Assembly (NCBI GenBank): GCA_002709505.1
Contig: PARB01000086.1
Coordinates: forward strand, 1 to 64,000
From: Paracoccaceae bacterium
GTDB lineage: Bacteria > Pseudomonadota > Alphaproteobacteria > Rhizobiales > Stappiaceae
Reading direction: 5' to 3'
Length of the DNA: 64,000 bases
The stretch's first letter is position 1. Each line of letters opens with the position of its first letter. Position numbers and translations under genes: made by a program. The notes under the pieces are model-generated. The model had not been told where the DNA came from and searched no databases. It saw only the letters and a list, made by a program, of their open reading frames with translations. Shown here one piece after another: positions 19,065 to 27,173 of this stretch.

Positions 19065-20051
19065 ATGAACAGGGAAATTCGCAACAAATTCGACAAGCTC
19101 GATGATGCCATTCCGCTGGAGACCCTTGACGGGGTGTCCGGCGGCACGCGCGTGTTTTCGACTGACGACGGCGGGTGGAGCGATCCCGACCTTGGCGTTC
19201 ATGCCGGAGCCTCCGGCTCGACGGGCGACAGCCACGCGGGGGCGTCCGGCAGCGCCCATGCCGGCGACGGCGTCTCCGGTCATGCCGGCAATGGCAGCGT
19301 GTCGGGTGCGGCGGGTGCCGGCGCCAGTGCTTCCGGCGAGGTTCATGCGCATTCCGGTCCGGTCAGCGCGGGCGCGTCCGGTGAGGCGCAGGCCGGGGCC
19401 GGCGTCTCCGGCTCGGCCCATTCCAACAGTTCCGATACGGGCGCTTCGGCCTCCGCCGGCGCTTCTGCCGGTGTTTCCGGCGATGCCAGCGCGTCGGTCG
19501 GCACGCATGGCGTTTCGGCCGGCGAGAGCGCCGGCGGATCGGCGACGGCCGGCGCCAGCGCCAGCGGCTCGGGCGACATCCAGCACGGTCACGGCTCCTA
19601 CGGGGCGGGCGGATCCGGCAACGCGATGGCGGGCGCCGGTGCGGAAGCTCATGCCGGCGGCAGCGCGTCGGTTCACGGCGTCGGGTCGGGCGGCGGGTCC
19701 GGCGGTGTCGACGCGGGCGAGGTCGGTGTCGGCGGCGAGGCGCATGCTGGCTTCTCGCATCACCATATCAATTTCGGTCTCGGCGGCGATCTGGCGGCCG
19801 GTCTCGGCATCCACTTCGACTTCCACATCTCGATCGACACGCGTCCCTTCGAGAACGCCTTCCACTTCCTGGAGCATTCCGTCGGCGGGGCGGTTGCCCA
19901 TGCGGCCTCCGAGGCCGGTCACGACATCAGCCATGCGGCCCATCAGGTCGGCCATGCGGTCAGCCACGAGGCGCATGCGGTGGAACACACCGTCAGCCAT
20001 GCCGCCCACAAGGTCGGCCATGCGGTGAAGCATTTCTTCCATCACTGGTGA
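19065..20051 (+). CDS. Double-glycine-leader, Gly/Ala/Ser/His-rich secreted protein (putative NHLM exporter cargo)
   Basis: A 328-residue protein that I do not recognise. Residues 1-27 look like a C39 leader: acidic/basic helix, then IPLETLDGVSGG with Ile at -12, Leu at -7, Val at -4 and GG at -2/-1. Cleavage after Gly27 would release a 301-residue product. Residues about 35-230 are low-complexity Gly/Ala/Ser with scattered His (repeats of GASG, HAG, GVSG). Residues 228-328 hold 21 His. From residue 279 to the end, His recur with spacing 4-3-4, an 11-residue repeat that puts them on one face of a helix. There is no Cys and almost no aromatic residue before residue 225. The gene follows the exporters, so export and cleavage by them is the natural inference. 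Function (metal binding, matrix, toxin) is open. Confidence 0.85.
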   Translation: MNREIRNKFDKLDDAIPLETLDGVSGGTRVFSTDDGGWSDPDLGVHAGASGSTGDSHAGASGSAHAGDGVSGHAGNGSVSGAAGAGASASGEVHAHSGPVSAGASGEAQAGAGVSGSAHSNSSDTGASASAGASAGVSGDASASVGTHGVSAGESAGGSATAGASASGSGDIQHGHGSYGAGGSGNAMAGAGAEAHAGGSASVHGVGSGGGSGGVDAGEVGVGGEAHAGFSHHHINFGLGGDLAAGLGIHFDFHISIDTRPFENAFHFLEHSVGGAVAHAASEAGHDISHAAHQVGHAVSHEAHAVEHTVSHAAHKVGHAVKHFFHHW

Positions 20052-20120
20052 TCGCGGAGACGCGCGGGCCGCGTCATGCGGCCTGACACCCAATTGAAGA
20101 CTTTCCGGTTTCAGGAGTGA

Positions 20121-20576
20121 ATGAACATGAGCATGGGCAAGGAATCCGTTTCAAAGGTGAAGGACATCGTCACCGGTCTGGCCGCCGGCGGCGCATCGCT
20201 GGCCGGCTGGTCGGCGGGCGAGGCCGCGCTCCTCGGCGTCAAGGCCGAAGAGGCGACCACCGCGCGGCTGGCGCTCGGCCAGGATTTCAACGGCGCCATG
20301 GATGCCTCCATCTCGGAAGCGGAAATGGTGCTGGTGATGGACGTCTTCTGCAAGGCGATGGACGAGACCGGCGACGCGCAGGCCGCCTTCGACCGGGTGG
20401 TCGCGATCAAGATGAACGCGGCCGAGGGCGCGCCGGGCGCGGAAACCGCGCTGAAGGTGGCGCGGGCCTCCTTCCTGGATGCCGTACGCGGTGGCTTCGC
20501 CCCGCAGGCGGCAATGCTCAGCGCCTTCATCTCGGCCGCCGCGACGATGCGCCTGGCCGCTGCCGGCACGCACTGA
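20121..20576 (+). CDS. Small helical protein of unknown function linked to the His-rich protein
   Basis: A 151-residue protein starting at ATG 20121, 69 bp after the His-rich gene, with AGGAG just upstream. ATGs at 20127 and 20133 are alternative starts. The sequence is Ala-rich and mostly predicted helical, with one Cys (DVFCKAMDE) and no membrane helix or known motif. Near the N-terminus, IVTGLAAGG-A resembles a weak double-glycine site (GG at residues 23-24), although the -4 and -7 positions do not fit the C39 consensus well. It shares the terminator at 20611 with the His-rich gene, so they are likely co-transcribed. It could be a second cargo, an immunity protein or a chaperone. Confidence 0.8.
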   Translation: MNMSMGKESVSKVKDIVTGLAAGGASLAGWSAGEAALLGVKAEEATTARLALGQDFNGAMDASISEAEMVLVMDVFCKAMDETGDAQAAFDRVVAIKMNAAEGAPGAETALKVARASFLDAVRGGFAPQAAMLSAFISAAATMRLAAAGTH

Positions 20577-20608
20577 GCGACCCGCGCAGCCGCTTTCAAG
20601 ACAAGATC

Positions 20609-20637
20609 GAAAGGGCCGGCCTTGCCGGCCCTTTTTG
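20609..20637 (+). terminator. Rho-independent terminator of the exporter/His-rich protein operon
   Basis: A perfect 10-bp stem AAGGGCCGGC (20611-20620), 3-nt loop CTT, and GCCGGCCCTT (20624-20633) running into TTTTT. It lies 35 bp after the 151-residue gene and separates the operon from the convergent flavoprotein gene. Confidence 0.9.
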
Positions 20638-20678
20638 CGTTGGGGATACGCGAATGCTTGATCTGGAAAGACCGTGCC

Positions 20679-22217
20679 TCACAAGGGCCTGAGACCTCTC
20701 AGACGGCCGGGCGAGAGCGTCCCGGACGGGTCGAGGGCCGCGCGCAGGCGGGTGAGAACGGCTGGCCAATCGTCGGCGGCGGTGGCGATCTCGTCGAGCG
20801 CATCCGCATCCGCAAGACCGAGCCGATAGGGGGCAAAGCCGAGCGCATGGCAGCCCCGGATGAGGGCGTCATGGGCGGTCATCGCGGCCGCGTCGGCGCC
20901 GGGCGTTGAGCGGTCCCAGGCGAGCGAGACATAGCCGTGCAGCGCGCGGGCGGTCACCGCCTGCAGGCCGAGGGCCGGATAAAGCGGCGTTCCGGCGGCG
21001 ACCGTTTCCAGCAGGGCGGCGAGCGCGCGCACCGCCTGACCCTCCAGCGGCAGCGCCGGACAGACCCACAGGAAACCGCAGCCGTCGAGATCCGGATTGC
21101 CCGGCACCTCGGGCCGCTCGGCCTTGCCCCAATAGGCGCTCATCACGTTGTTGCCGTCGCTGAAGCCGGTGATCGGCGTTTCCAGCCGCCGGCCGTCGGC
21201 GTCGCGGTCGCTTTGAACCTGGATGTCGCGGCAGACCTTGGCCAGTTCGCTGGTGACGATCCTGACGCTCAGTTGCAGCAGGTCGGGATGGGCGGCTGTG
21301 ATGACAACCGAAAGCGCCCAGTCGTCCGGTTTCGTGGCGAGCGCGCCGGCGTCGCCATGGTGGCGGCCGACGAGCGAGGAGACGCGTTTCGCGCCGTTCC
21401 AGATCGCCGCCGCATGGGGCGCGACGAGGCCGGCATGGATCAGCCGGGTCAGCGTCGCAAGCGCCGCGTCGAGGCCGTCCTTGGCGCCGATGTCGGCGAG
21501 GATCATGTTGGCATGGGCAAGGGTCGGCTGCAGCGCGATGCGGCCCGACAGCACGACGCCGAGGCCCGACTGGCTGAACAGCCCCTCGACCAGCGGGCCG
21601 GCGGGACGGGCATGGCGGGCGGAGAGCGGCTCTTGTGCGAAACGCGCGTGGCCGGTGCGAAACCGCTCGCCGGTCGCAAGCGCCACGTCGAGATCCCACA
21701 GCGATGCGAAACGGTCGCCCAGTGGTCCGGCGCCTTCGCCGCGCTCCAGCGCATTGGCGAGTACGCTGGCGTCGCGCGGTCCGCCGAAGGAGGGAAGGTG
21801 AAAGGCCAGCCCCTCGGCCTTCAGCCGGGCCTGCAGCGCCTCGAAGGTGACGCCGGGCTCGATGCGCGCCGTGCCGCGCGCCATGTCGACGTCGAGAATG
21901 CGGTCGAGCCCGGAGAGATCGAGGATCGCGGCATCGCGCGGCGGCAGGCGCGAGCCGAGCCCCCAGCTGCGGCCGCGACTGACCGGATGCACGGCCACGC
22001 CATGGCTCGCGGCAAGCGCCAGAAGCGCCGGCACCGCGTCGGCGGTTTCCGGTGACAGCACCGCCAGCGGCCGGGCCGTCCAGGGGAGAGTGGCGGAGGT
22101 CCATTCCGCACCAATAGCGTCGCCGGCTGCGACGCGTCCGGCTCCGATGCGCAATCTCGCAGCCTCCAGGAAGGCAGAAAGCACGGCCGGGTCGTTGGCA
22201 GGAGGGGTGGATGGCAC
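20679..22217 (-). CDS. FAD-binding oxidoreductase, vanillyl-alcohol oxidase / p-cresol methylhydroxylase family
   Basis: A 512-residue flavoprotein beginning at GTG 22217. The FAD-binding PCMH-type domain (about residues 50-230) shows HPVSRGRSWGLGSRLPP, LDLSGLDRILDVDMARG, and ALERGEGAGPLGDRF, which line up with VAO/PCMH proteins. The end LDPSGTLSPGR is the usual closing motif of this family. Such enzymes oxidise 4-alkylphenols or related alcohols. I do not see the His of the VAO covalent flavin site at the expected place, so the mode of FAD attachment is uncertain. It is convergent with the secreted-protein operon and separated from it by a terminator. A role in that system is possible but unsupported. 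Confidence 0.85.
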   Translation of the reverse strand: MPSTPPANDPAVLSAFLEAARLRIGAGRVAAGDAIGAEWTSATLPWTARPLAVLSPETADAVPALLALAASHGVAVHPVSRGRSWGLGSRLPPRDAAILDLSGLDRILDVDMARGTARIEPGVTFEALQARLKAEGLAFHLPSFGGPRDASVLANALERGEGAGPLGDRFASLWDLDVALATGERFRTGHARFAQEPLSARHARPAGPLVEGLFSQSGLGVVLSGRIALQPTLAHANMILADIGAKDGLDAALATLTRLIHAGLVAPHAAAIWNGAKRVSSLVGRHHGDAGALATKPDDWALSVVITAAHPDLLQLSVRIVTSELAKVCRDIQVQSDRDADGRRLETPITGFSDGNNVMSAYWGKAERPEVPGNPDLDGCGFLWVCPALPLEGQAVRALAALLETVAAGTPLYPALGLQAVTARALHGYVSLAWDRSTPGADAAAMTAHDALIRGCHALGFAPYRLGLADADALDEIATAADDWPAVLTRLRAALDPSGTLSPGRLRGLRPL

Positions 22218-22380
22218 GGAGCGCGGGTCCCTGGGTGCGAGGTGCCGCGATCAGACACGATTCGTGGGGCATTGGCGACGGTTGTCCCGCACGGGAGGCT
22301 GAGGGTTATTCCCCCTCGGGCACGGCGGAAATTCCCGTCGCCGCTTCCTGCTGCGAGGCAGCGCGAGACGCGGCAGTTTT

Positions 22381-22444
22381 TGCAAGATCGGCAATCTGGA
22401 GATCAATTTTCGCAAATTCCGGACTTAATTTGGGCGATCTTGCA
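22381..22444. promoter_or_regulatory. 10-bp inverted repeat upstream of the flavoprotein gene
   Basis: TGCAAGATCG (22381-22390) and CGATCTTGCA (22435-22444) are perfect inverted repeats 44 nt apart, in an AT-richer stretch 164-227 bp upstream of the flavoprotein start. The spacing (54 bp centre to centre, about five helical turns) would allow two dimers of a looping regulator. The region 22218-22545 otherwise holds only the aminotransferase terminator. Confidence 0.45.
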
Positions 22445-22481
22445 CAAGCGACGGGGCTGCGCGCCAGGGCCTCCTTGTCTG

Positions 22482-22520
22482 AAAAAAAAGCGCGCGAGGG
22501 TCGCCCCTCACGCGCTCTTT
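22482..22520 (-). terminator. Rho-independent terminator after the aminotransferase gene
   Basis: On the minus strand AGCGCGTGAGGG-GCGA-CCCTCGCGCGCT forms a near-perfect 12-bp stem (one G-T pair) followed by a run of seven or more T. It lies 26 bp downstream of the doeD-like gene and would end the ectoine-catabolic transcript. Confidence 0.9.
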
Positions 22521-22545
22521 CAAGGTTTGGTCCGGCGATCGTGGA

Positions 22546-23916
22546 TCAGCCGAGGACTTCTTTGACCGCCTCGCGGGTCTTGGCCACGACGTGCAGGGCT
22601 TCGGCTCGCGTGATGCAGAACGGCGGGGCGAAGCCGAGGATGTCGCCCTGGGGCATCGCCCGGCCGATGACGCCGTGCTTGAGCAGGGCGCCCGAGACCA
22701 GCGCGCCGATCTTCTTGGACGGGTCGAAGAAGGTGCGGCTTTTCTTGTCGTCGACGAATTCGACCGCGCAGAGCAGGCCCTCGCCGCGCACGTCGCCGAC
22801 ATGCGGATGGTCGGCCAGCGCCTCGCGCATCTGGGCGTTGAAATAGGCGCCGGTCTCGCCCGCATTGGCGACGAGGTTCTGGTCGTCGATCAGCTTCAGG
22901 TTGGCGACGCCGGCGGCTGCGCCGATCGGATGGGCCGAATAGGTCCAGCCGTGACCGATCGGGCCGTTCTCGTCGGTGCCCTGTTCCAGCACCTTCCAGA
23001 CCTTGTCGGAGATGATCGAGCCGGACAGCGGCGCATAGGCCGAGGTCAGGCCCTTGGCGATGGTGATGATGTCGGCCTCGATGCCGTAGTGGTCCGAGCC
23101 GAACATGGAGCCGAGACGGCCGAAGCCGGTGACGACCTCATCGGCGATCAGCAGGATGTCGTGGCGCTTCAGGACCTCCTGGATCGCGGCCCAATAGCCG
23201 GCGGGCGGGGGCACGATGCCGCCGGTGCCGAGCGCCGGCTCGCCGATGAAGGCGGCGATGGTGTCGGCGCCCTCGCGGTCGATCAGCGCTTCAAGCTCGG
23301 CGACGCAATGGGCGACGAAATCGGCCTCGCTCATGTCGAGGTCGGGGCGACGGAAATAATAGGGCGCTTCCGTATGAAGCACCTGGGAAAGCGGCAGGTC
23401 GAACTTCTTGTGGAACAGCTCAAGCCCGGTCAGCGAGCCGGTCATCAGGCCGGAGCCGTGGTAGCCGCGCCAGCGCGAGATGATCTTCTTCTTCTGCGGC
23501 AGGCCGCGGATGTTGTTGTAGTACCAGACCAGCTTGATGTTGGTCTCGTTGGCATCCGATCCGCTGAGGCCGAAATAGACCTTCGACATGTTCTTAGGTG
23601 CGCGCTCCAGCACCATGTGCGCGAGCGTGATCGAGGCTTCCGTGCCGTGGCCGACATAGGCGTGATAATAGGCAAGCTGCCGCGCCTGGGCGGCGATGGC
23701 GTCGGCGATCTCCGTTTGGCCGTAGCCGGCATTGACGCAGTAGAGGCCGGCGAAGGCATCGAGCAGCTTGTTGCCGTCGCGATCCTCGATGTGAACGCCC
23801 TTGCCGCCGGTGATGATGCGCGCCGGGCTTTCGCCGCGCGCATGCTGCGCCAGATGGGTGGAGGGGTGAAAGAAGCTCTCGCGGTCCCACTTGCCCAGTT
23901 GATCGTTGGTCAGCAT
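22546..23916 (-). CDS. doeD: Class III aminotransferase, probably diaminobutyrate transaminase of ectoine catabolism
   Basis: A 456-residue PLP-dependent class III aminotransferase of normal length. The fold is marked by [20 protein letters not shown], the PLP-phosphate region [12 protein letters not shown], the Asp in [15 protein letters not shown], and the Schiff-base Lys in [14 protein letters not shown]. Ribosome-binding site AAGGGAG precedes the ATG. On sequence alone it could also be an omega-amino acid, taurine or putrescine transaminase. Context decides: it follows an aldehyde dehydrogenase, an AsnC regulator, eutC, eutB and doeA, the known ectoine-degradation set. In that set DoeD converts 2,4-diaminobutyrate to aspartate semialdehyde. 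A strong terminator follows. Confidence 0.82.
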   Translation of the reverse strand: MLTNDQLGKWDRESFFHPSTHLAQHARGESPARIITGGKGVHIEDRDGNKLLDAFAGLYCVNAGYGQTEIADAIAAQARQLAYYHAYVGHGTEASITLAHMVLERAPKNMSKVYFGLSGSDANETNIKLVWYYNNIRGLPQKKKIISRWRGYHGSGLMTGSLTGLELFHKKFDLPLSQVLHTEAPYYFRRPDLDMSEADFVAHCVAELEALIDREGADTIAAFIGEPALGTGGIVPPPAGYWAAIQEVLKRHDILLIADEVVTGFGRLGSMFGSDHYGIEADIITIAKGLTSAYAPLSGSIISDKVWKVLEQGTDENGPIGHGWTYSAHPIGAAAGVANLKLIDDQNLVANAGETGAYFNAQMREALADHPHVGDVRGEGLLCAVEFVDDKKSRTFFDPSKKIGALVSGALLKHGVIGRAMPQGDILGFAPPFCITRAEALHVVAKTREAVKEVLG

Positions 23917-24002
23917 GTCGTGTCTCCCTTTTGTGTCCCGGGATCGCTATCCGGATCCTGTAAAGAAATCATGTGTCTGGTGTGTCGCGCCCGCGGCTTT
24001 GC

Positions 24003-25487
24003 TCAGGCCCAGTCGCGGCAGACGTATTTGAGTTCCATGAAGGCCTGCATGCCGAGTGCCGCGCCCTCGCGGCCGACGCCGGACTGTTTCATGCCACCGA
24101 AGGGGATCGGCGCGCCGGTGACCTTCGTGCGGTTGACCGCGACCATGCCGTAGGTCAGCGCCCGCGTCAGGCGATAGGTGCGCCGCGCGTCCTGGGTGTG
24201 AACATAGGCGACGAGGCCGTATTCGCTGTCGTTGGCCCGCGCGATCGCCTCGTCTTCAGTGTCGAAGGGCGTGATCGCGGCGACGGGGCCGAAGGTCTCC
24301 TCGCGCATGATCAGCGCTTCGTCCGGCACATCGGCGAGAACCGTCGGCTGGAAGAACAGCGGCCCGGCGGAATGCCGCTCGCCGCCGGCCAGAAGCTTCG
24401 CGCCGTGCTTGAGCGCATCCTCGACATGGGACACCTGCTTGGCGACGGCGCGCTCGTTCATCAGCGGGCCGATATCGGGATCGTCGAGGCCGACGCCAAC
24501 GCTGAGCGCCCTTGTGCGCTCGGCGAAGAGTTCGCAGAAGCGCTTGTAGAGCGGGCGGGCGACATAGAAGCGGTTGGCGCCGAGGCAATCCTGGCCGGAG
24601 GTGGCGAATTTCGCCTTGATGCCTTCGTCGACGGCGCGGTCGAGATCGGCGTCGGCGAAGACGATGAAGGGCGCGTGTCCGCCAAGTTCCAGCACCATGC
24701 GCTTCACGGTGGCCGCGCACTGGCTGTAGATCAGCCGGCCGACTTCGGTCGAGCCGGTGAAGGAGACGGCGCGCACGCGGGCGTCCTTGGTCCAGGCGCC
24801 GACGACGGTCGCCGCATCGCCGGTGACGACGTTGAAGACACCGGCGGGAAAGCCGGCGCGTTCGGCGAGTTCGGCGAGCGCGAGTCCGGAGAACGGGGTC
24901 TCGTGCGAGGGATGGATCAGCACGGTGCAGCCGGCGGCAAGGGCTGCCGCGGCCTTGCGGGTGATCATCGCGCAGGGAAAGTTCCAGGGCGTGACCAGCG
25001 CCGCGACGCCGACCGGCTCGAGCCAGACTTCCATCTCCGCGTCGGGCAGATGCGAGGTCACGCTCTCGATGTTCGGGCGCTTGGCTTCCTCGGCGTAGAA
25101 TTCGGCGAAGGAGGCGGCGTAGTCGATCTCGCCGCGCGCCTCGGAAATCGGCTTGCCCTGCTCCAGCGTCATCAGCCGGGCGAGGTCTTCCTTGTGTTCC
25201 ACGATGAGGTCGAACCAGCGCCGCAGGATTGCCGAGCGCTCCTGGGGAAGCGTCAGCGACCAGTCGGCGAAAGCCTCATGGGCAACGGCGACGGCCGCGC
25301 CGCTCTGCTCGGCGGTCAGGCTTGCGACCTCGCCGAGGCGCTCGCCGTCGCCCGGATTGCGCACGGCAATGGTCTCGCCGGTCTCGCCGGCGATCCAGCG
25401 GCCGCCGACATAGGCGAACTGGCGCATCAGCCGTGCGTCGTGAAGCGAGGGCCGGGTGTGGCCGGTTTCCGTTCCCGTCTTGATCAT
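24003..25487 (-). CDS. doeC: NAD(P)-dependent aldehyde dehydrogenase, probably aspartate-semialdehyde dehydrogenase of ectoine catabolism
   Basis: A 494-residue aldehyde dehydrogenase of the GabD/succinate-semialdehyde group. I chose ATG 25487, which has AGGGAG about 9 nt upstream; an in-frame ATG at 25571 would add a non-homologous extension. Catalytic Glu is in LELGGHAPFIV and catalytic Cys in SGQDCLGANR. VTPWNFPCAMITRKAA and SFTGSTEVGRL mark the cofactor site. DoeC oxidises aspartate 4-semialdehyde to aspartate after the DoeD transamination. The upstream gap of 86 bp to doeD suggests one operon. If the cluster assignment is wrong, succinate semialdehyde is the next most likely substrate. 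Confidence 0.83.
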   Translation of the reverse strand: MIKTGTETGHTRPSLHDARLMRQFAYVGGRWIAGETGETIAVRNPGDGERLGEVASLTAEQSGAAVAVAHEAFADWSLTLPQERSAILRRWFDLIVEHKEDLARLMTLEQGKPISEARGEIDYAASFAEFYAEEAKRPNIESVTSHLPDAEMEVWLEPVGVAALVTPWNFPCAMITRKAAAALAAGCTVLIHPSHETPFSGLALAELAERAGFPAGVFNVVTGDAATVVGAWTKDARVRAVSFTGSTEVGRLIYSQCAATVKRMVLELGGHAPFIVFADADLDRAVDEGIKAKFATSGQDCLGANRFYVARPLYKRFCELFAERTRALSVGVGLDDPDIGPLMNERAVAKQVSHVEDALKHGAKLLAGGERHSAGPLFFQPTVLADVPDEALIMREETFGPVAAITPFDTEDEAIARANDSEYGLVAYVHTQDARRTYRLTRALTYGMVAVNRTKVTGAPIPFGGMKQSGVGREGAALGMQAFMELKYVCRDWA

Positions 25488-25614
25488 GGCGCCGAACTCC
25501 CTGCTGGCGGTCGCGTCGTTGACGACAGGATGGGCGCGGATGTGCAGACGATGCATCTGAACTGGCGCCATGCGCCAGACGATCCGTCTTTTTTCGGGCG
25601 GGTTTGCAGTCCGG

Positions 25615-26103
25615 TCAGTCTGCCGGGCCGGAAATCAGGAAATCGAGCGGCGGCGCGCCAGACGATTTCACGTCCTTGGTGACGATATAGGTGTAATAGC
25701 GCGCCAGCCCCAGACCGCGGTCGAGCAACCGGTCGATCAGCCGCTGGTAGGTGTCGACGTCGCGGGTGACGATCTGCATGAGATAATCGAAGCCGCCGCC
25801 GAGCGCCCAGCAGTGGACGATCTCGTCCTGGGTCTCGACCATCTGCTCGAACAGCTGGAAGGCGCCGGCGCTGTGGTTGTCGAGCTCCAGCGTGACGAAG
25901 ACGGTGACATGCGGCGCGGTCTTCTTGAGCGCGATGCGGGCGTTGTAGCCCTCGATGATGCCGGCCTTCTCCAGCCGCTTCAGCCGCTCCCAGCAGGGCG
26001 TCGGGCTGAGGTTGATGCGCCGCGCGAGATCGGCCTTCGACAGCCGGCCTTCGCGGGCAAGCACTTTCAGGATGGCAATGTCGCGGTCGTCGAGGCGGAT
26101 CAT
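25615..26103 (-). CDS. doeX: Lrp/AsnC family regulator of ectoine catabolism
   Basis: A 162-residue Lrp/AsnC regulator. ATG 26103 starts the canonical helix-turn-helix (LDDRDIAILKVLAREGRLSK, then ARRINLSPTPCWERLKRLE). A RAM ligand-binding domain follows (HVTVFVTLELDNH, VETQDEIVHCWALGGGFDYL). The frame stays open upstream for 306 bp, but that segment lies over eutC and lacks family similarity, so the shorter start is used. In ectoine-degrading bacteria the AsnC-type DoeX/EutR-linked regulator is encoded with doeA-doeD and senses a pathway intermediate such as N-acetyl-diaminobutyrate or diaminobutyrate. Position between doeC and eutC supports that role. Confidence 0.88.
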   Translation of the reverse strand: MIRLDDRDIAILKVLAREGRLSKADLARRINLSPTPCWERLKRLEKAGIIEGYNARIALKKTAPHVTVFVTLELDNHSAGAFQLFEQMVETQDEIVHCWALGGGFDYLMQIVTRDVDTYQRLIDRLLDRGLGLARYYTYIVTKDVKSSGAPPLDFLISGPAD

Positions 26104-26168
26104 GCTTTGGTCATAGCGCCAGCCGGCCCCGCCTGTCCATCGCGGCGCGGGTGGCGGGTCTGCCCGGA

Positions 26169-27173
26169 TCAGGCGCGGATGATCGTGCCGATGCGCTCTT
26201 TCGTGCCGGCGTCCCAGCACACTGCGAAGACATGGCTCGCGATTGCCGTGTCCTGCGCGCCCGTGCCGGTGAGGTCGCAAATGGTGACATCGGAAGGCGC
26301 CCGCCGTCCCGGCCGGGTGCCGGCGATGACCTCGCCCAGTTCGGCCGGGGTTTCCTGCAGGAGCAGGCCGGCGGCCCGGGCGCTGCGCAGTTCGCCAAGT
26401 GTCTCGCACTGGCTCACCCGGTCGCAGACATAGGCATCGGCACGGGCAAGCGCCTGCGGATCGATCTCGGTCTTGCCGTCCTGGTCGGACCCCATGGCGG
26501 TGATGTGGAGACCCGGATGGAGCCAGTCGGCCAGAAAGACGGGCTCGCGCGCCGGGGTGGTCGTGATCGCGAGCTGGCTTTGCGCCACGGCCGTCGCCGG
26601 ATCGTCGGTGGCGCGGGCCTCGATGCCATGGGCATCGGCGATCTCGCGGGCGCAGGTCTCGGCCTTTGCCGGATCGCGTCCCCAGACGAAGACGCGCGAG
26701 AACGGACGCACCAGACGGGCGGCCGCGACCTGGAGCCTGGCCTGAACGCCGGTGCCGAAGACCGTGACGGTGTCGACCGTCTCCGGCGCGAGGTGGCGGG
26801 CGGCAACCGCACCGGCGGCGGCCGTGCGGATATCGGTCAGATAGCCATTGTCGAGGAAGAGCGCTTCCACCAGTCCGATCTTGGCCGAAAACAGGATCAT
26901 CAGCCCGTTGAGGCTTGCAAGCCCGAGGGCGGGATTGTCGAAGAAGCCGGGGCTGACCTTGATGGCGAAGCCGTCGAAGCCCGGAATATAGGCGGTCTTG
27001 ACGTCGACCTCGCCGTTGACCATCGGCAGGTCCATCGAGAGAACGGGGGGCATCACCACGTCTCCGCGTGCAAGTGCCCGGAAGGCCTCTTCCACGATAT
27101 CGACGATGCGTTCGTCGAGCTGCACGGACCGGCGCAATTCCGCTTCGGTGGCGATCACAATGTCATGCGGCAT
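26169..27173 (-). CDS. eutC: Ectoine utilisation cyclodeaminase-family protein
   Basis: A 334-residue protein of the ornithine cyclodeaminase/mu-crystallin superfamily. The NAD-binding fold appears as TVTVFGTGVQARLQVAAARL, preceded by LTDIRTAAAGAVAARHLAP. The last part includes ICDLTGTGAQDTAIA, another family block. EutC is found with EutB in hydroxyectoine/ectoine utilisation clusters. It is thought to act with EutB in converting hydroxyectoine-derived intermediates. Its start overlaps the end of eutB by 11 bp, so the pair is probably translated together. Without the neighbours it could only be called an ornithine cyclodeaminase-like protein. Confidence 0.85.
   Translation of the reverse strand: MPHDIVIATEAELRRSVQLDERIVDIVEEAFRALARGDVVMPPVLSMDLPMVNGEVDVKTAYIPGFDGFAIKVSPGFFDNPALGLASLNGLMILFSAKIGLVEALFLDNGYLTDIRTAAAGAVAARHLAPETVDTVTVFGTGVQARLQVAAARLVRPFSRVFVWGRDPAKAETCAREIADAHGIEARATDDPATAVAQSQLAITTTPAREPVFLADWLHPGLHITAMGSDQDGKTEIDPQALARADAYVCDRVSQCETLGELRSARAAGLLLQETPAELGEVIAGTRPGRRAPSDVTICDLTGTGAQDTAIASHVFAVCWDAGTKERIGTIIRA

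Noticed and set aside
19180-19760. Short repeats in the Gly/Ala/Ser-rich gene as a CRISPR array or minisatellite
   Set aside because: The repeats are irregular, stay in frame as GASG/HAG-type codons and have no unique spacers. They reflect protein composition.
19065-20051. RTX toxin identity of the Gly-rich protein
   Set aside because: No GGxGxDxxx nonapeptide repeats and no C-terminal uncleaved secretion signal; the N-terminal GG leader indicates a different route.
20679-22217. VAO/PCMH-type flavoprotein as modifying enzyme of the secreted His-rich protein
   Set aside because: It is on the opposite strand behind a strong terminator, and the putative cargo has almost no phenolic residues in its main region, so a functional link is not supported.
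25615-26409. 264-residue version of the AsnC-family regulator
   Set aside because: The extra 102 N-terminal residues are antisense to eutC, low-complexity, and precede a perfect AsnC start at 26103.
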